Assembly: GCA_964632485.1 (NCBI GenBank)
Contig: CAZWDO010000015.1
Location: 77,960-89,483 of the forward strand
Length of the DNA: 11,524 nucleotides
Origin: CAZWDO01 sp964632485 [NCBI: uncultured bacterium]
GTDB taxonomy: Bacteria; JAGOEH01
Reading direction: 5' to 3'
Positions 1 through 8,056 of this stretch are shown here, one piece after another (position 1 is the stretch's first letter; each line of letters begins with the position of its first letter). The translations under genes were made by a program, and so were the position numbers. The notes beneath the pieces are model-generated. The model was not told the DNA's origin and searched no databases. It was given only the letters and a program-made list of their open reading frames with translations.

Positions 1-772
1 CAACTTCGGTTTCTTTGGCCACAGTTTGCCTTAGAGCTAATTTGCGAACTCCCAATAATAGATCTCTCCATTTGGCAGCTTCTTCGAAACGCTCATTTTG
101 CGCAGCGCAACGCATTTTTTTCTGTACCATTGTTTCGATCGGTACAATTCTTCCCATCAAAAAATTTTGGATCACGTCAATATTTTCACGGTATTCTTCC
201 CGACTGATAAAACCTGCGCATGGACCCGGACAGCGCCGAATCTGGTAGTTCAGACACGGTTTATATAGTTTCCCTCCCGCATGAAGCTCAAGAAGACAAT
301 CCCGATATTGAAAAAGAGAGCGTAAAGCGCGAATATTTTGCCGTAACTCTTTTACCTCTGTAAAAGGGCCAAAGTACTTTCCCCCATCCTTAATCAGTTT
401 CCGGGTAATGATCACCCGCGGAAAATCTTCATGCGTTATTTTTAGATAGGGATATCGCTTATCATCCTTCAAATTGATATTATAATGCGGCCTATGCTGT
501 TTGATCAGGTTAGCTTCGAGAATAAGCGCTTCAACTTCGCTATGGGTTGAAATATATTCAATGGTTTCGATGCGGGAAATAAGCCGTCGGGTCTTAATTG
601 GCAAACTTTCAGGTTTTTGAAAATAAGATAAAAGGCGATCCGGCAAACAGCGCGCTTTGCCAATATAGAGGATCTCCCCTTGGCTATTCTTCATTAAATA
701 GACTCCGGGAACGCACGGAAACTGATGAATTTCCTGACGGAAGCGTAATCTTCGATCCTCGGCTTTTTTCAA
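1..772 (-). CDS. uvrC: UvrABC excinuclease subunit C, N-terminal part (runs off left edge)
   Basis: UvrC is the nuclease of UvrABC nucleotide excision repair and makes both incisions around a UvrB-bound lesion in the cytosol. The visible 257 codons show the GIY-YIG nuclease core (GVY at residues 23-25, YIG at 36-38, then KAR, DR and SYF), the stretch EALILEANLIK at 81-91, a four-cysteine block (C159, C173, C181, C185) matching the cysteines reported to bind an Fe-S cluster in E. coli UvrC, and a UVR motif (about 210-243) used to contact UvrB. The helix-hairpin-helix and RNase H-like second nuclease lie beyond the edge. No in-frame ATG precedes the PGVY motif after the upstream in-frame stop. 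The best start is TTG at 772-770, overlapping the previous gene's TGA as TTGA, which suggests translational coupling. Shine-Dalgarno support is weak, so the exact start is uncertain. The identity is secure. Confidence 0.95.
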   Translation of the reverse strand, partial: MKKAEDRRLRFRQEIHQFPCVPGVYLMKNSQGEILYIGKARCLPDRLLSYFQKPESLPIKTRRLISRIETIEYISTHSEVEALILEANLIKQHRPHYNINLKDDKRYPYLKITHEDFPRVIITRKLIKDGGKYFGPFTEVKELRQNIRALRSLFQYRDCLLELHAGGKLYKPCLNYQIRRCPGPCAGFISREEYRENIDVIQNFLMGRIVPIETMVQKKMRCAAQNERFEEAAKWRDLLLGVRKLALRQTVAKETEV

Positions 773-1950
773 TTGCTGCTCTGTTCTTGAAAGGCTTCAT
801 AATTATCATGCAAATTTTTTTGGACCTGGAGATCTTCCAATCCAAATTCATGAAGCAATTCAATGTCGTAATGAATCCATTCTGGCAAGGACTCGCCGGC
901 ATTACTGAAAAGATTGGCCAAATAAACAATTTTTACCAGCATTTGGTTTTCAATGGGAGCCTGGAATGGCGAATGATGATACTGGATTGTTTTAACAAGA
1001 TAATCAGGAAAATTCCATTTTTGAGCAATGAGCGAGCCAATGACCGAATGACTGATTCCCAACATGATTTCTTCCAATAAATCAACACTCACTTGCTTTT
1101 GTTTAATAAAAAAATTGATTTTTTCCGTTATCGATTGATTCAGGCTCATGAGGATAATTTTACCCAAATCATGCAATAAGCCTGCCAGCGCTGCATTCTC
1201 CAGCAAACGATTTTGCTTTTTATGTTCAGCGATGATCCGCGCCCAGACTGAAACTGATTTTGTATGACTCCATATCTTCTCGCCGGTTTTATAGCGATCG
1301 AACAAAATCCGTTTGGCTCCGGCTGTCAACAATAACGCTTCCAAATTCTTGAATCCCATTCTGACTACGGCTTCCTGGATATTATCGCTTTTTTTATTCG
1401 CGGCAAAACATGCAGAATTTGCTAATTTTAGAACATCAGCGGAAAGAGCAGGGTCTTTCATAATATGATGGGCAATGATACTAATCGAAGTTTCCGGATT
1501 GCGGCAAAGTTGGAGTAGTTGTTGAACATTTTGTGGAAAGCTCGGTAAATCCGATATTTCTTCCAAAATTCGCTCTTTAATTTTATGAACCATAGTTGGA
1601 GATCGAATTTCAAAGGGAATGAACACTTCCACTTCTGTCTGCTTGTCTGATAAATGTACCTTGAAGGCATTCGCAGAGAGACCCATGCTCTTAAGAAGAA
1701 TCATAATCAATATAATTCCCAATCCTGCGCCTTCAGTTTCATCGTGAACCTGGTTGAAAGCTTCCAGAAAATCATCACACTCTTCGCCAATTCTCACCCG
1801 TGAAATCATCCGCTCCTTTTCGATCTGCGTTAAAATACCCTGATTAGCTATTTTAATTTGCAAACCTGAAGAACGTCGTACTAATTCAAAATCGATCAGA
1901 TAATTGAACTTTTTCAATTCCGTTTCGATTTCTTCGCGCTGGCTAATCAA
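769..1950 (-). CDS. HDOD-domain signalling protein with C-terminal half of an ATPase-like domain
   Basis: The 393-residue frame has two parts. Residues about 15-112 resemble the back half of a histidine-kinase-like ATPase: an IKIANQG strand-turn, then TEGAGLG (72-78) as a G2-like box, and VEVFIPF closing the fold. Residues about 135-330 form an HDOD domain: SFPQNVQQLLQL, DPALSADVLKLANSACF (166-182), HDLGK at 260-264, H301 and HH at 325-326. HDOD proteins usually act as signalling scaffolds linked to cyclic-di-GMP or two-component systems and often lack hydrolase activity; the ligand here is unknown. The frame's only plausible start is TTG at 1950-1948, overlapping the preceding frame's TGA, but that would leave an ATPase lacking its N box. 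I infer that this is normally the C-terminal part of one protein with 1947-2240, joined by -1 frameshifting or separated by a one-base lesion. The HDOD call is confident; the separate start is doubtful. Confidence 0.85.
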   Translation of the reverse strand: MISQREEIETELKKFNYLIDFELVRRSSGLQIKIANQGILTQIEKERMISRVRIGEECDDFLEAFNQVHDETEGAGLGIILIMILLKSMGLSANAFKVHLSDKQTEVEVFIPFEIRSPTMVHKIKERILEEISDLPSFPQNVQQLLQLCRNPETSISIIAHHIMKDPALSADVLKLANSACFAANKKSDNIQEAVVRMGFKNLEALLLTAGAKRILFDRYKTGEKIWSHTKSVSVWARIIAEHKKQNRLLENAALAGLLHDLGKIILMSLNQSITEKINFFIKQKQVSVDLLEEIMLGISHSVIGSLIAQKWNFPDYLVKTIQYHHSPFQAPIENQMLVKIVYLANLFSNAGESLPEWIHYDIELLHEFGLEDLQVQKNLHDNYEAFQEQSSN

Positions 1951-2240
1951 TTCCTGTTTAAACCTGCCATCGCTTGGTGATAGTGCTCGGGTTGGTTGAT
2001 ATCCAACCCGAGTGATTGAAAGTAGAGTCGTTTGCGATTAGCCTTATAGCTATTGAAAATGACTTCACGAATAATTGTATGGATCGCTTCCAGCAGAAAA
2101 GTTTGATCATGCTCGCTCAGAATATGATACAAAACATGATATAATTGAGTCAACAGATCGGAATTGGGCGTGGGAAACGAAATTTTAAATTGGCCAATAC
2201 GTGAATACTCTTTGTACTGGCTTGATAAATCCTGATTCAT
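1947..2240 (-). CDS. N-terminal half of a histidine-kinase-like ATPase domain (97 aa), probably fused to the HDOD frame by frameshift
   Basis: This short frame begins at ATG 2240-2238 with AGGA seven bases upstream; that Shine-Dalgarno overlaps the TAG stop of the cyclophilin-FKBP gene, so translation is probably coupled. Residues 50-71 form an N box: a helix with E59, N63 and K66-A67-N68, the Mg-ATP-binding helix of GHKL-type ATPases. It continues into GLDINQPEHYHQAM (78-91) and stops six residues later. The expected rest of the fold, including the glycine-rich G2 box, lies in the -1 frame directly downstream (769-1950). Both frames are open for about 90 nt, and the last sense codons include TTA AAC preceded by T. 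I recall related ATP-binding proteins of spirochaetes and FCB bacteria continuing from this point with a phenylalanine-lysine motif, which the -1 frame supplies (FKQEL). On its own this product is unlikely to bind ATP. Confidence 0.75.
   Translation of the reverse strand: MNQDLSSQYKEYSRIGQFKISFPTPNSDLLTQLYHVLYHILSEHDQTFLLEAIHTIIREVIFNSYKANRKRLYFQSLGLDINQPEHYHQAMAGLNRN
1956..1962 (-). other. Candidate -1 ribosomal frameshift heptamer T TTA AAC
   Basis: On the minus strand the 97-residue frame reads GGT TTA AAC AGG AAT TGA. The seven bases TTTAAAC fit X XXY YYZ with TTA and AAC as zero-frame codons, so both tRNAs can re-pair one base back as TTT AAA. Reading then continues CAG GAA TTG into the HDOD frame. 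The same heptamer (UUUAAAC) is the coronavirus slippery site, and it works in bacteria at variable efficiency. GGCAGG lies immediately upstream but closer than the usual Shine-Dalgarno stimulator, and I see no strong stem 5-9 nt downstream. Insertion of one T here would also join the frames (GGT TTT AAA CAG), so a simple indel is a real alternative. Confidence 0.5.
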
Positions 2241-2248
2241 GTTAAATC

Positions 2249-3262
2249 CTAAAAATCGAGCAATTCAACTTCAAAAATAAGATAAGCATTGGCGGGAATA
2301 ACATCGCCAGCTCCGCGACCGCCATAACCGAGTTCGGGTGGAATGATAAACGTACGTTTTTCACCTTTTTTCATTAATAGTATTCCCTCATCCCAACCGG
2401 GAATTACCCGTCCGACACCTATTACGAACTCAAAGGGCTGATTACGTTTATAAGAACTATCGAATTCCTTGTCCCCGTCTAACAGGCGACCGACATAATT
2501 GACCTTGACCCGGGTACCGGACTGTGGAGGTTCGCCGTTCCCTTTACGGTCAACAATATACATCAAACCCGAAGCCGTCGTTTCAAAAGCGGGGAATTTG
2601 TCTCCGATCATTTTCATGATCTTGTTCTTTTGTTCTGTCTGGCGACGCTCTTGTTCGCCCTTAATGGCAAGAACCAAACTATCAAACATGCTATTGGATG
2701 GTTGAAATTTTTCAGCCATTTCTCCATTACGAATAATTTTGACTTTTTTAATAATATCACCCTGAACAATATTATTGACAACATCTTGGCCGATAACAAC
2801 TTTACCGAAAACCGCATGTTTCCCGTCGAGGTGGGGAGTGGCCTTATACGTGATAAAAAACTGGCTGCCATTCGTATTGGGTCCGGCATTGGCCATGGAC
2901 AACACCCCTGCGGTGTCATGTATCAATTCGGGGTTAAATTCGTCCGGGAAATCGTATCCCGGTCCCCCACGGCCAGTACCCTCGGGATCGCCGCCCTGAA
3001 TTACAAAATCCGGCACGACACGATGAAATGTCAATCCGTCATAAAAGGGTTCACCCTCGCTGCGGGCGCTATTCTTCAGTTTACCTTCCGCTAAACCGAC
3101 AAAATTGCAGACCGTCAACGGAGCTTTTTCAAATTGGAGACGAATATAAATATCACCCTTATTCGTCTCCAATTTCGCAAATAGCCCATCAGGCAGTTCA
3201 TTTTTAATGCAAGCGGTCATAACCATGGCAACCACCCAGAACATAACATACCAACGTGACAT
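2249..3262 (-). CDS. Lipoprotein cyclophilin-FKBP fusion peptidyl-prolyl isomerase
   Basis: This 337-residue protein carries two unrelated prolyl isomerase domains. A lipoprotein signal peptide ends at C18 (VMTAC), so it should be exported and lipid-anchored. The cyclophilin domain (about 26-180) shows [14 protein letters not shown] (79-92), GSQFFIT (132-138) and [10 protein letters not shown] (144-153), including the catalytic-loop arginine R81. A charged helical linker (about 190-225) leads to an FKBP domain (about 228-337) with [16 protein letters not shown], the active-site VIPGW (286-290) and PPELGYGG. Members catalyse proline cis-trans isomerisation and assist folding of envelope proteins. 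Fusions of this order are described in the literature as dual-family immunophilins (cyclophilin-FKBP). AAGGAG lies six bases before the ATG. The gene sits 42 nt after the M19 peptidase stop and 8 nt before the next start, as part of the operon. Confidence 0.95.
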   Translation of the reverse strand: MSRWYVMFWVVAMVMTACIKNELPDGLFAKLETNKGDIYIRLQFEKAPLTVCNFVGLAEGKLKNSARSEGEPFYDGLTFHRVVPDFVIQGGDPEGTGRGGPGYDFPDEFNPELIHDTAGVLSMANAGPNTNGSQFFITYKATPHLDGKHAVFGKVVIGQDVVNNIVQGDIIKKVKIIRNGEMAEKFQPSNSMFDSLVLAIKGEQERRQTEQKNKIMKMIGDKFPAFETTASGLMYIVDRKGNGEPPQSGTRVKVNYVGRLLDGDKEFDSSYKRNQPFEFVIGVGRVIPGWDEGILLMKKGEKRTFIIPPELGYGGRGAGDVIPANAYLIFEVELLDF

Positions 3263-3304
3263 ACGTTTCTCCTTTCGATTTGTTCAGACATATTCTTTCC
3301 CTGT

Positions 3305-4489
3305 TTAGTGTTTCAGAACTGTTTTGAATAAACGCATCATATTGCCCCCTAAAATTTTTTTGATCTCCTCCGGACCATATCCCCGTTGCAGCAATTTTTC
3401 AGTGATGATAATCAGTTTCCCCTGATGCTCCAAACCCTCGGGCACACTCCCAATCCCGTCAAAATCCGAACCTAAGCCGACATGATCGATTCCCGCGATG
3501 CGTACCGCATGGTCGATATGATCGATTAGCCGTTCAATCGATAGTTTCGGTAGTGTTTGATGATATTTATAATAGGTTTCACGTTTAAATGCTTTATATT
3601 CTTCTGATTCGACAGCATGAAACTGCTTCATTGAATCCAATTGCGCATCAATGATACTATCGACGATTACTGATTTATTCTTAAAATCTTCATCAAGAAA
3701 TCCTGGATAGAAATTAATCCCGATCACTCCGCCATTTTTCGCCAGAGCTTTCAGCATCTCATCGGTGAGATTGCGTTCATGCTCGCATAGCGCGCGGCAG
3801 CATGAATGTGAAACCAATGCTGGAGCCCGTGTGATTTTGAGCGCATCCCAGAAGGTGTCATCGCTGACGTGCGAAAGATCGAGCAGTATTCCCAAATCAT
3901 TCATCCGTTCAACCACTTTTTCACCAAAAGCGTTAAGTCCGCCCCAACGAGCGCTGTCCCCTGCCGCATCGGCCCAGGCATTCGTATTTGTCCAGGTCAG
4001 CGTGATATAACGGACTCCACGATTGTACATCGTATCAATAATATCCAGGTTATCCGTGATAAAATGTCCACCTTCTATCCCATATATAATGACCTTTTTA
4101 TCATTTTTTAAGCATCTTTCGATATCAGACATTTTTGAACAGAGTTCAATCCGATTCGAATAAGGCTTCAGAGCTTCTTCCGATGCTCTCATCAGGTCAT
4201 AAACGCGTTGGATAGCCCGGTCAGCCTGATAACGGGGAGCGATAAAAAGGGCGAATACCTGCACATCCACTCCACCCATCTCCATCTTCATTAGATCGAC
4301 ATGACCGGTTTTGCGCCATTTTCCAAAATCAATGGCTTCATCAATCAAGTCTAATGGCGTATCAGCATGAGCATCAAAAATAATCGCTTCTTGATGAAGC
4401 GTTTGAATAAATCCGGGATTAATATCCTCAGCAATAAGAGAGTAACTCATTGAAACCATCCAAATTATTAATAAATATGTGAATTTCAT
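3305..4489 (-). CDS. Secreted membrane dipeptidase, peptidase family M19
   Basis: The protein has 394 residues, typical for renal-dipeptidase-like zinc enzymes that hydrolyse dipeptides (in bacteria often L-D or D-amino-acid dipeptides). An N-terminal hydrophobic segment (5-19) followed by SLIA-ED looks like a cleavable signal peptide, so the enzyme is probably periplasmic. The binuclear metal ligands are all visible: H41 and D43 in DAHADTP, bridging E139 in GIEGGH, H207 in DLSHVSD, H228 in SHSCCRAL, and D342 in GLGSDFDGIG. The ATG has AGAGGA nine bases upstream, lying just after the TAA of the nif3-like gene (15-nt gap), which indicates operon expression. The substrate is unknown; recycling of peptidoglycan- or diet-derived dipeptides is a guess from the family. 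Confidence 0.95.
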   Translation of the reverse strand: MKFTYLLIIWMVSMSYSLIAEDINPGFIQTLHQEAIIFDAHADTPLDLIDEAIDFGKWRKTGHVDLMKMEMGGVDVQVFALFIAPRYQADRAIQRVYDLMRASEEALKPYSNRIELCSKMSDIERCLKNDKKVIIYGIEGGHFITDNLDIIDTMYNRGVRYITLTWTNTNAWADAAGDSARWGGLNAFGEKVVERMNDLGILLDLSHVSDDTFWDALKITRAPALVSHSCCRALCEHERNLTDEMLKALAKNGGVIGINFYPGFLDEDFKNKSVIVDSIIDAQLDSMKQFHAVESEEYKAFKRETYYKYHQTLPKLSIERLIDHIDHAVRIAGIDHVGLGSDFDGIGSVPEGLEHQGKLIIITEKLLQRGYGPEEIKKILGGNMMRLFKTVLKH

Positions 4490-4504
4490 ATTAGGTTTTC
4501 CTCT

Positions 4505-5266
4505 TTAAAACGAATTAGCAACATCAATAAACTCCACCTGGCAATGGTATTGATTGCTGATGGCTTCACCTAATTTTTTCACGCCTTCTTTTTCACTGGC
4601 ATAGTGTCCCAGGGCCAGATAATTAATCTGACCTTCACGGGTCAATTCCTGAGCATATTCTGCCGTTTCTCCAGTAATGAATAAATCCATTTTTTTTATT
4701 AAAGCTTCATGCACTAAATCGGCCGCCCCTCCACTAACAACGGCAACTGATTGAATCGCGGATTTCCCATGCTTGTAAACCGCTAAAGGAGCCTGTCCCA
4801 GATTCTTTTCATAGGTTTGAATGATCGAATCAAAATCCATGCTATGATCCAGTTGGGCATGATAGCCAATAGCCAAACCATGATAATCGCCGAAAGGAAA
4901 GATTTCCATGGCGGGTAACATGCCAATCAGGGCGGCATTATTGCCAAGTTGTGGATGCAAATCCAAAGGTAAATGATAACCGTACAAATTGATTTTCCGC
5001 TCAATTAAAAACCGAACCCGATCATAAAGCACTCCCTGCAGTCGAAAATCCATTTTATTCCAAAATAATCCATGATGAACGATGATGGCCTGGCAATTTA
5101 ATGCGGCTGCTTTTTCAAATAAAGCCAGACTGGCGCTCACACCCAGGGCAATTCGCTTGATCTGATCGCATCCCTGAACTTGAAGTCCGTTTAGCGAACT
5201 ATCTGAGATATCAGAAATTCGTAATAGATTATTCATAAAGTATGTTAATTCATCACGATTAATCAT
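4505..5266 (-). CDS. Nif3-like dinuclear metal centre protein (YbgI/DUF34 family)
   Basis: This 253-residue protein matches the Nif3/YbgI family, ring-forming proteins with a two-metal centre that are often mis-annotated as GTP cyclohydrolase 1 type 2; their physiological reaction is unsettled. The metal ligands of E. coli YbgI have clear equivalents: H64 and H65 in IIVHHGLFW, D102 in YHLPLDLH, H221 in LGHYASE and E225. GNN at 108-110 and FITGE at 196-200 are further family signatures. The length fits the short form without the inserted PII-like domain seen in many Gram-positive homologues. The ATG overlaps the DUF4301 stop as ATGA (5263-5266), so the two are translationally coupled. No signal peptide is visible; it should be cytosolic. 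Confidence 0.95.
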   Translation of the reverse strand: MINRDELTYFMNNLLRISDISDSSLNGLQVQGCDQIKRIALGVSASLALFEKAAALNCQAIIVHHGLFWNKMDFRLQGVLYDRVRFLIERKINLYGYHLPLDLHPQLGNNAALIGMLPAMEIFPFGDYHGLAIGYHAQLDHSMDFDSIIQTYEKNLGQAPLAVYKHGKSAIQSVAVVSGGAADLVHEALIKKMDLFITGETAEYAQELTREGQINYLALGHYASEKEGVKKLGEAISNQYHCQVEFIDVANSF

Positions 5267-6750
5267 TTTTCATCCCTATCGTTAAAAGTGTGTTGTTCTC
5301 TTCGTAAATCATAGATTGTCTTTACCGGAGCGAAGAGATGCTCGGGTATTTCAACACAGATGCTATGATAATCCGCCATACAACCGTTCCACAGTCCGGG
5401 ATTTTCGAAAATTTTGATCGATTTGGCGGCATAAGATTTCGTTGATATGAAAAACTGTTGAGTATCAGCAAATTTTGTGAGATCATATTTTGTTTTTTCA
5501 TCCTGCATTGGACATACAACCATATCAACGGGATTAAAATGAGTCGCCATATCCTGCCATTTTTTTTGATCTTTCCGCAATTGATGCGATTCAAGTATAT
5601 TCAAACGGATAGCGCCGCATCCGGTTCTTAACCAATACGGTCCGCCTCCGGGTTCACCACGATTTTTTACAACAGCTATAACTCTCAACGGACGATTTAA
5701 CTCGTTTTCAGTTATTTCATGCGATTCATCTATGCCAGGAAAAAGGAAATAGTTCTTCTTTAAATTGTTAATAATGGCATCGGCCTGATTTTTCTGCCGG
5801 AGTCGTAAGAGGCTGCGGATTCGCATGAAATCATGCCAAACTGTATGGGCAATTCCCAAAAGAATGTTTTGCCAATAAATTCTTTCAGGCCAGTACGGTT
5901 CTATCGGAATATTATCAATATTCTTGATCATTATATAAGGAAACAACAATCGATTGAGATTGGAAAGTAATGCCCCATGCCCACTGGGAAAAAAAACCAA
6001 TTGGCCGGTATCGTCTAATACGGGTTCTTCTGATTTACATTCAATCGCTAAATGATCGGTTTTCGAATCCTGTATGGAAATATAAATTTGATATTTAAGA
6101 CCCAATTCCTGTTCCAGTCTTTCAACTAAATAATTAATATATAATTCAACTTGAGATAAGAAATTATAACTAACCGTAAACTCCGCATAAACCGTATGTT
6201 TATAGAGTCGACTGGTTTCCCGCAGATGTTCTTCCAAAGCTTTACGCCAATGGGTTCCGTATTGGTGAAAAGGTAGTAACGCTTTCGGCATTTGAAGATA
6301 GGGGGGTTCTCCATTTAAAATGGCTTCGATAATCGCTTTATGTTTCAACGTCCAACAAGATTCCGGGTCGGGAACAGGCAAACTTTGAATCAGATGGCGG
6401 AACGGAAACTTATCAATTTCTTGAAAAAAAATTCGGCTTAGAGCATCCATGGGCTCGCCCTCAGGTATCTCCATCATTCGATTAAGGTCACGGAACATGC
6501 GAGTCGCGGCCCCTGATGCAGGAATAAATTTAACTTTTAGATTATCGCTGATTTGCTCACCGAGAGTTTTTAATTTCCACTGTTCTTCTTCATTCAAGCA
6601 AACAATTCCCTGATCCGGCGTAACCGTGCCGATAATATCCAACGGAGGAGGATCACGAAAAAAATCGTCATATTGCTTTTCCAGTATTTCCTCTGTAACC
6701 GTGTTTAATCGTTTCGGAATCATGCTGGAAAAATTCTTAAACTGTTTCAC
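5263..6750 (-). CDS. DUF4301 family protein (nucleotidyltransferase-like motifs)
   Basis: This 495-residue protein matches DUF4301, an uncharacterised family known mainly from Bacteroidetes and relatives. Conserved blocks I recognise are FIPASGAATRMF (75-86), MPKALLPFH (154-162), the SIQDSKTDHLA stretch (225-235), PSGHGALLSNLN (255-266), IKNIDN (275-280), NRGEPGGGPYW (363-373), THFNPVDM (403-410) and NPGLWNGCMADY (450-461). The ASGAATRM block followed by PK-LLPFH resembles the glycine-rich signature and following lysine of sugar-nucleotide transferases (LAxGxGTRM...PK), so a nucleotidyltransferase-like fold is a reasonable inference, but the substrate is unknown. The start is GTG at 6750, overlapping the aminotransferase TGA as GTGA. 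The next in-frame ATG (6723) lacks a Shine-Dalgarno, and upstream GGAGA favours the coupled GTG. The protein is probably cytosolic; no signal peptide is seen. Confidence 0.88.
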   Translation of the reverse strand: MKQFKNFSSMIPKRLNTVTEEILEKQYDDFFRDPPPLDIIGTVTPDQGIVCLNEEEQWKLKTLGEQISDNLKVKFIPASGAATRMFRDLNRMMEIPEGEPMDALSRIFFQEIDKFPFRHLIQSLPVPDPESCWTLKHKAIIEAILNGEPPYLQMPKALLPFHQYGTHWRKALEEHLRETSRLYKHTVYAEFTVSYNFLSQVELYINYLVERLEQELGLKYQIYISIQDSKTDHLAIECKSEEPVLDDTGQLVFFPSGHGALLSNLNRLLFPYIMIKNIDNIPIEPYWPERIYWQNILLGIAHTVWHDFMRIRSLLRLRQKNQADAIINNLKKNYFLFPGIDESHEITENELNRPLRVIAVVKNRGEPGGGPYWLRTGCGAIRLNILESHQLRKDQKKWQDMATHFNPVDMVVCPMQDEKTKYDLTKFADTQQFFISTKSYAAKSIKIFENPGLWNGCMADYHSICVEIPEHLFAPVKTIYDLRREQHTFNDRDEK

Positions 6751-8042
6751 TGTTGATTCATTTCTCCGATAGATTGATAAATCTCTTCGAACAAATCGGG
6801 AATCTGCTCGTAATCAATACTTGAGAATGCAATCCGCAATACAGTTGAATTGATGCTAATTGTACCGATCCCTTTTTTCTCCAAAAGAAAGACCCGTAAT
6901 TGTTCGGCATCAGTATTCAGAAGCTTTAAACACATAAAATAACCGGAATTGAAAGGGAGCGCTTCCCAGGCATTGCGATAACGCGCCTGATGGGCGACCT
7001 CTTCTGTTTTTTTTGCGCGGGTTTGTAGGATTTCAATTTTTTTGGTTTTGGATTTTTCATAATCCGGGTGATTGAGATAACGAAGCAATAATGATTGGCC
7101 AAACATGGAATTATTTGAAACACTGCCGCGAATGGATCCTTTGGTTTTTTCAATAAGAGCGCGATAAAGTTCATCGGAACCATTTTTAATTCCATAAGTT
7201 ATAAACCCTACCCTGAGACCCCAGAAAAAATCTTCCTTTGTCGCCGCATCAAGTTTTACGGCCAATAGATTGGGATGCGCATTCGCCAGAAGGACAAATG
7301 GCGATTGAGGATAGACATAGGGTGAATAAAACAGACCAAAATAGGCATCATCACAAATCACGAGAATTCGGGTTGTTTCGGCTTTTTTCACCAGAATATC
7401 GCGAATTGCAAGCATTTCGCTGGTCAAAGGTGAATAACCGGTGGGGTTGTTGGGGAAATTAAGAATGACGATCAGTTTTTCACCCTCATGGGAATTAATA
7501 GTTTCGGCAAAACCTTCCAGATTAAATCCGTTATCTTTGAATAACGGGAATGTTTTCATTTGCGCCTGATAGCGCTCATGAAAAATCAGACGGTAATTGC
7601 CCCAGTTCAAATCCGGCAAAACGATCGTGTCATCTTTATCGGTAAAAAGTTCCGATATAACAAACAAACCATGGGTTATCGCGGCGGTTACAGTTGGACG
7701 GCTAATAACGCTCGATTTTAAGTCGGGGTTTTGTCTATATTGTTTTTTTCTCCAAGCATCCAGTAATTGTGGCAATCCTGCCGTACCCGCATAAGGAAAT
7801 ATCTCTTTCTTCTTAAAATCGTTAAAATAGTCCATTGCATAATCATGTACCATCACATCATTATTTTCCATAGCCATGCCGATTGTCACATTATAATGAT
7901 TGGCTTTTTCAGTGGCTTCCGCCGACTGACTAACAATTCCTCTGGGAAAAAAAAGACGCTGACCCAATGGCGACAACAAATTCCAAACGCTGGGTTGTTC
8001 TGCTTGGATAATCTGATTCAATTCAGCGGCAATGGGATGCAT
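6747..8042 (-). CDS. PLP-dependent aminotransferase, class I/II fold
   Basis: Taking ATG 8042 as start gives 431 residues, a normal length. The fold-type I landmarks are present: YAGTAGLPQL (84-93), NFPNNPTG (195-202), DDAYFGLFY (231-239) with the PLP-contacting aspartate and tyrosine, the Schiff-base lysine K269 in KLDAATKEDFFWGLRVGF followed by R277, and a C-terminal LRIAFS with the probable carboxylate-binding R403. The lysine context (ATKEDFFWG) differs from the usual SxSK and suggests an uncharacterised subgroup, so the amino donor and product cannot be named. The frame stays open upstream to 8093, but GGGAGG lies four bases before ATG 8042 and the longer form would overlap prmC, so the shorter start is preferred. 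The gene follows prmC by 14 nt and overlaps the DUF4301 gene by GTGA. Confidence 0.92.
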   Translation of the reverse strand: MHPIAAELNQIIQAEQPSVWNLLSPLGQRLFFPRGIVSQSAEATEKANHYNVTIGMAMENNDVMVHDYAMDYFNDFKKKEIFPYAGTAGLPQLLDAWRKKQYRQNPDLKSSVISRPTVTAAITHGLFVISELFTDKDDTIVLPDLNWGNYRLIFHERYQAQMKTFPLFKDNGFNLEGFAETINSHEGEKLIVILNFPNNPTGYSPLTSEMLAIRDILVKKAETTRILVICDDAYFGLFYSPYVYPQSPFVLLANAHPNLLAVKLDAATKEDFFWGLRVGFITYGIKNGSDELYRALIEKTKGSIRGSVSNNSMFGQSLLLRYLNHPDYEKSKTKKIEILQTRAKKTEEVAHQARYRNAWEALPFNSGYFMCLKLLNTDAEQLRVFLLEKKGIGTISINSTVLRIAFSSIDYEQIPDLFEEIYQSIGEMNQQ

Positions 8043-8046
8043 TAGA

Positions 8047-8052
8047 CCTCCC
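8047..8052 (-). promoter_or_regulatory. Strong ribosome binding site that decides the aminotransferase start
   Basis: GGGAGG on the minus strand, four bases (TCTA) before ATG 8042 and just after the prmC TAA, is the best Shine-Dalgarno among the operon's internal junctions. It argues against the 17-residue longer frame starting at 8093, which lies inside the 3' end of prmC. Confidence 0.75.
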
Positions 8053-8056
8053 GGGT

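Noticed and set aside
598-1080. Plus-strand 160-codon open frame
   Set aside because: It lies antisense to uvrC and the HDOD gene, both with clear family motifs; its translation shows no recognisable domain or good ribosome binding site.
1902-1919. AATTGAA/TTCAATT hairpin as a frameshift stimulator
   Set aside because: It is 36 nt downstream of the slippery heptamer and purely A-U rich, outside the usual 5-9 nt spacing.
2630-3094. Plus-strand 154-codon open frame
   Set aside because: It is antisense to the well-supported cyclophilin-FKBP gene and has no motif of its own.
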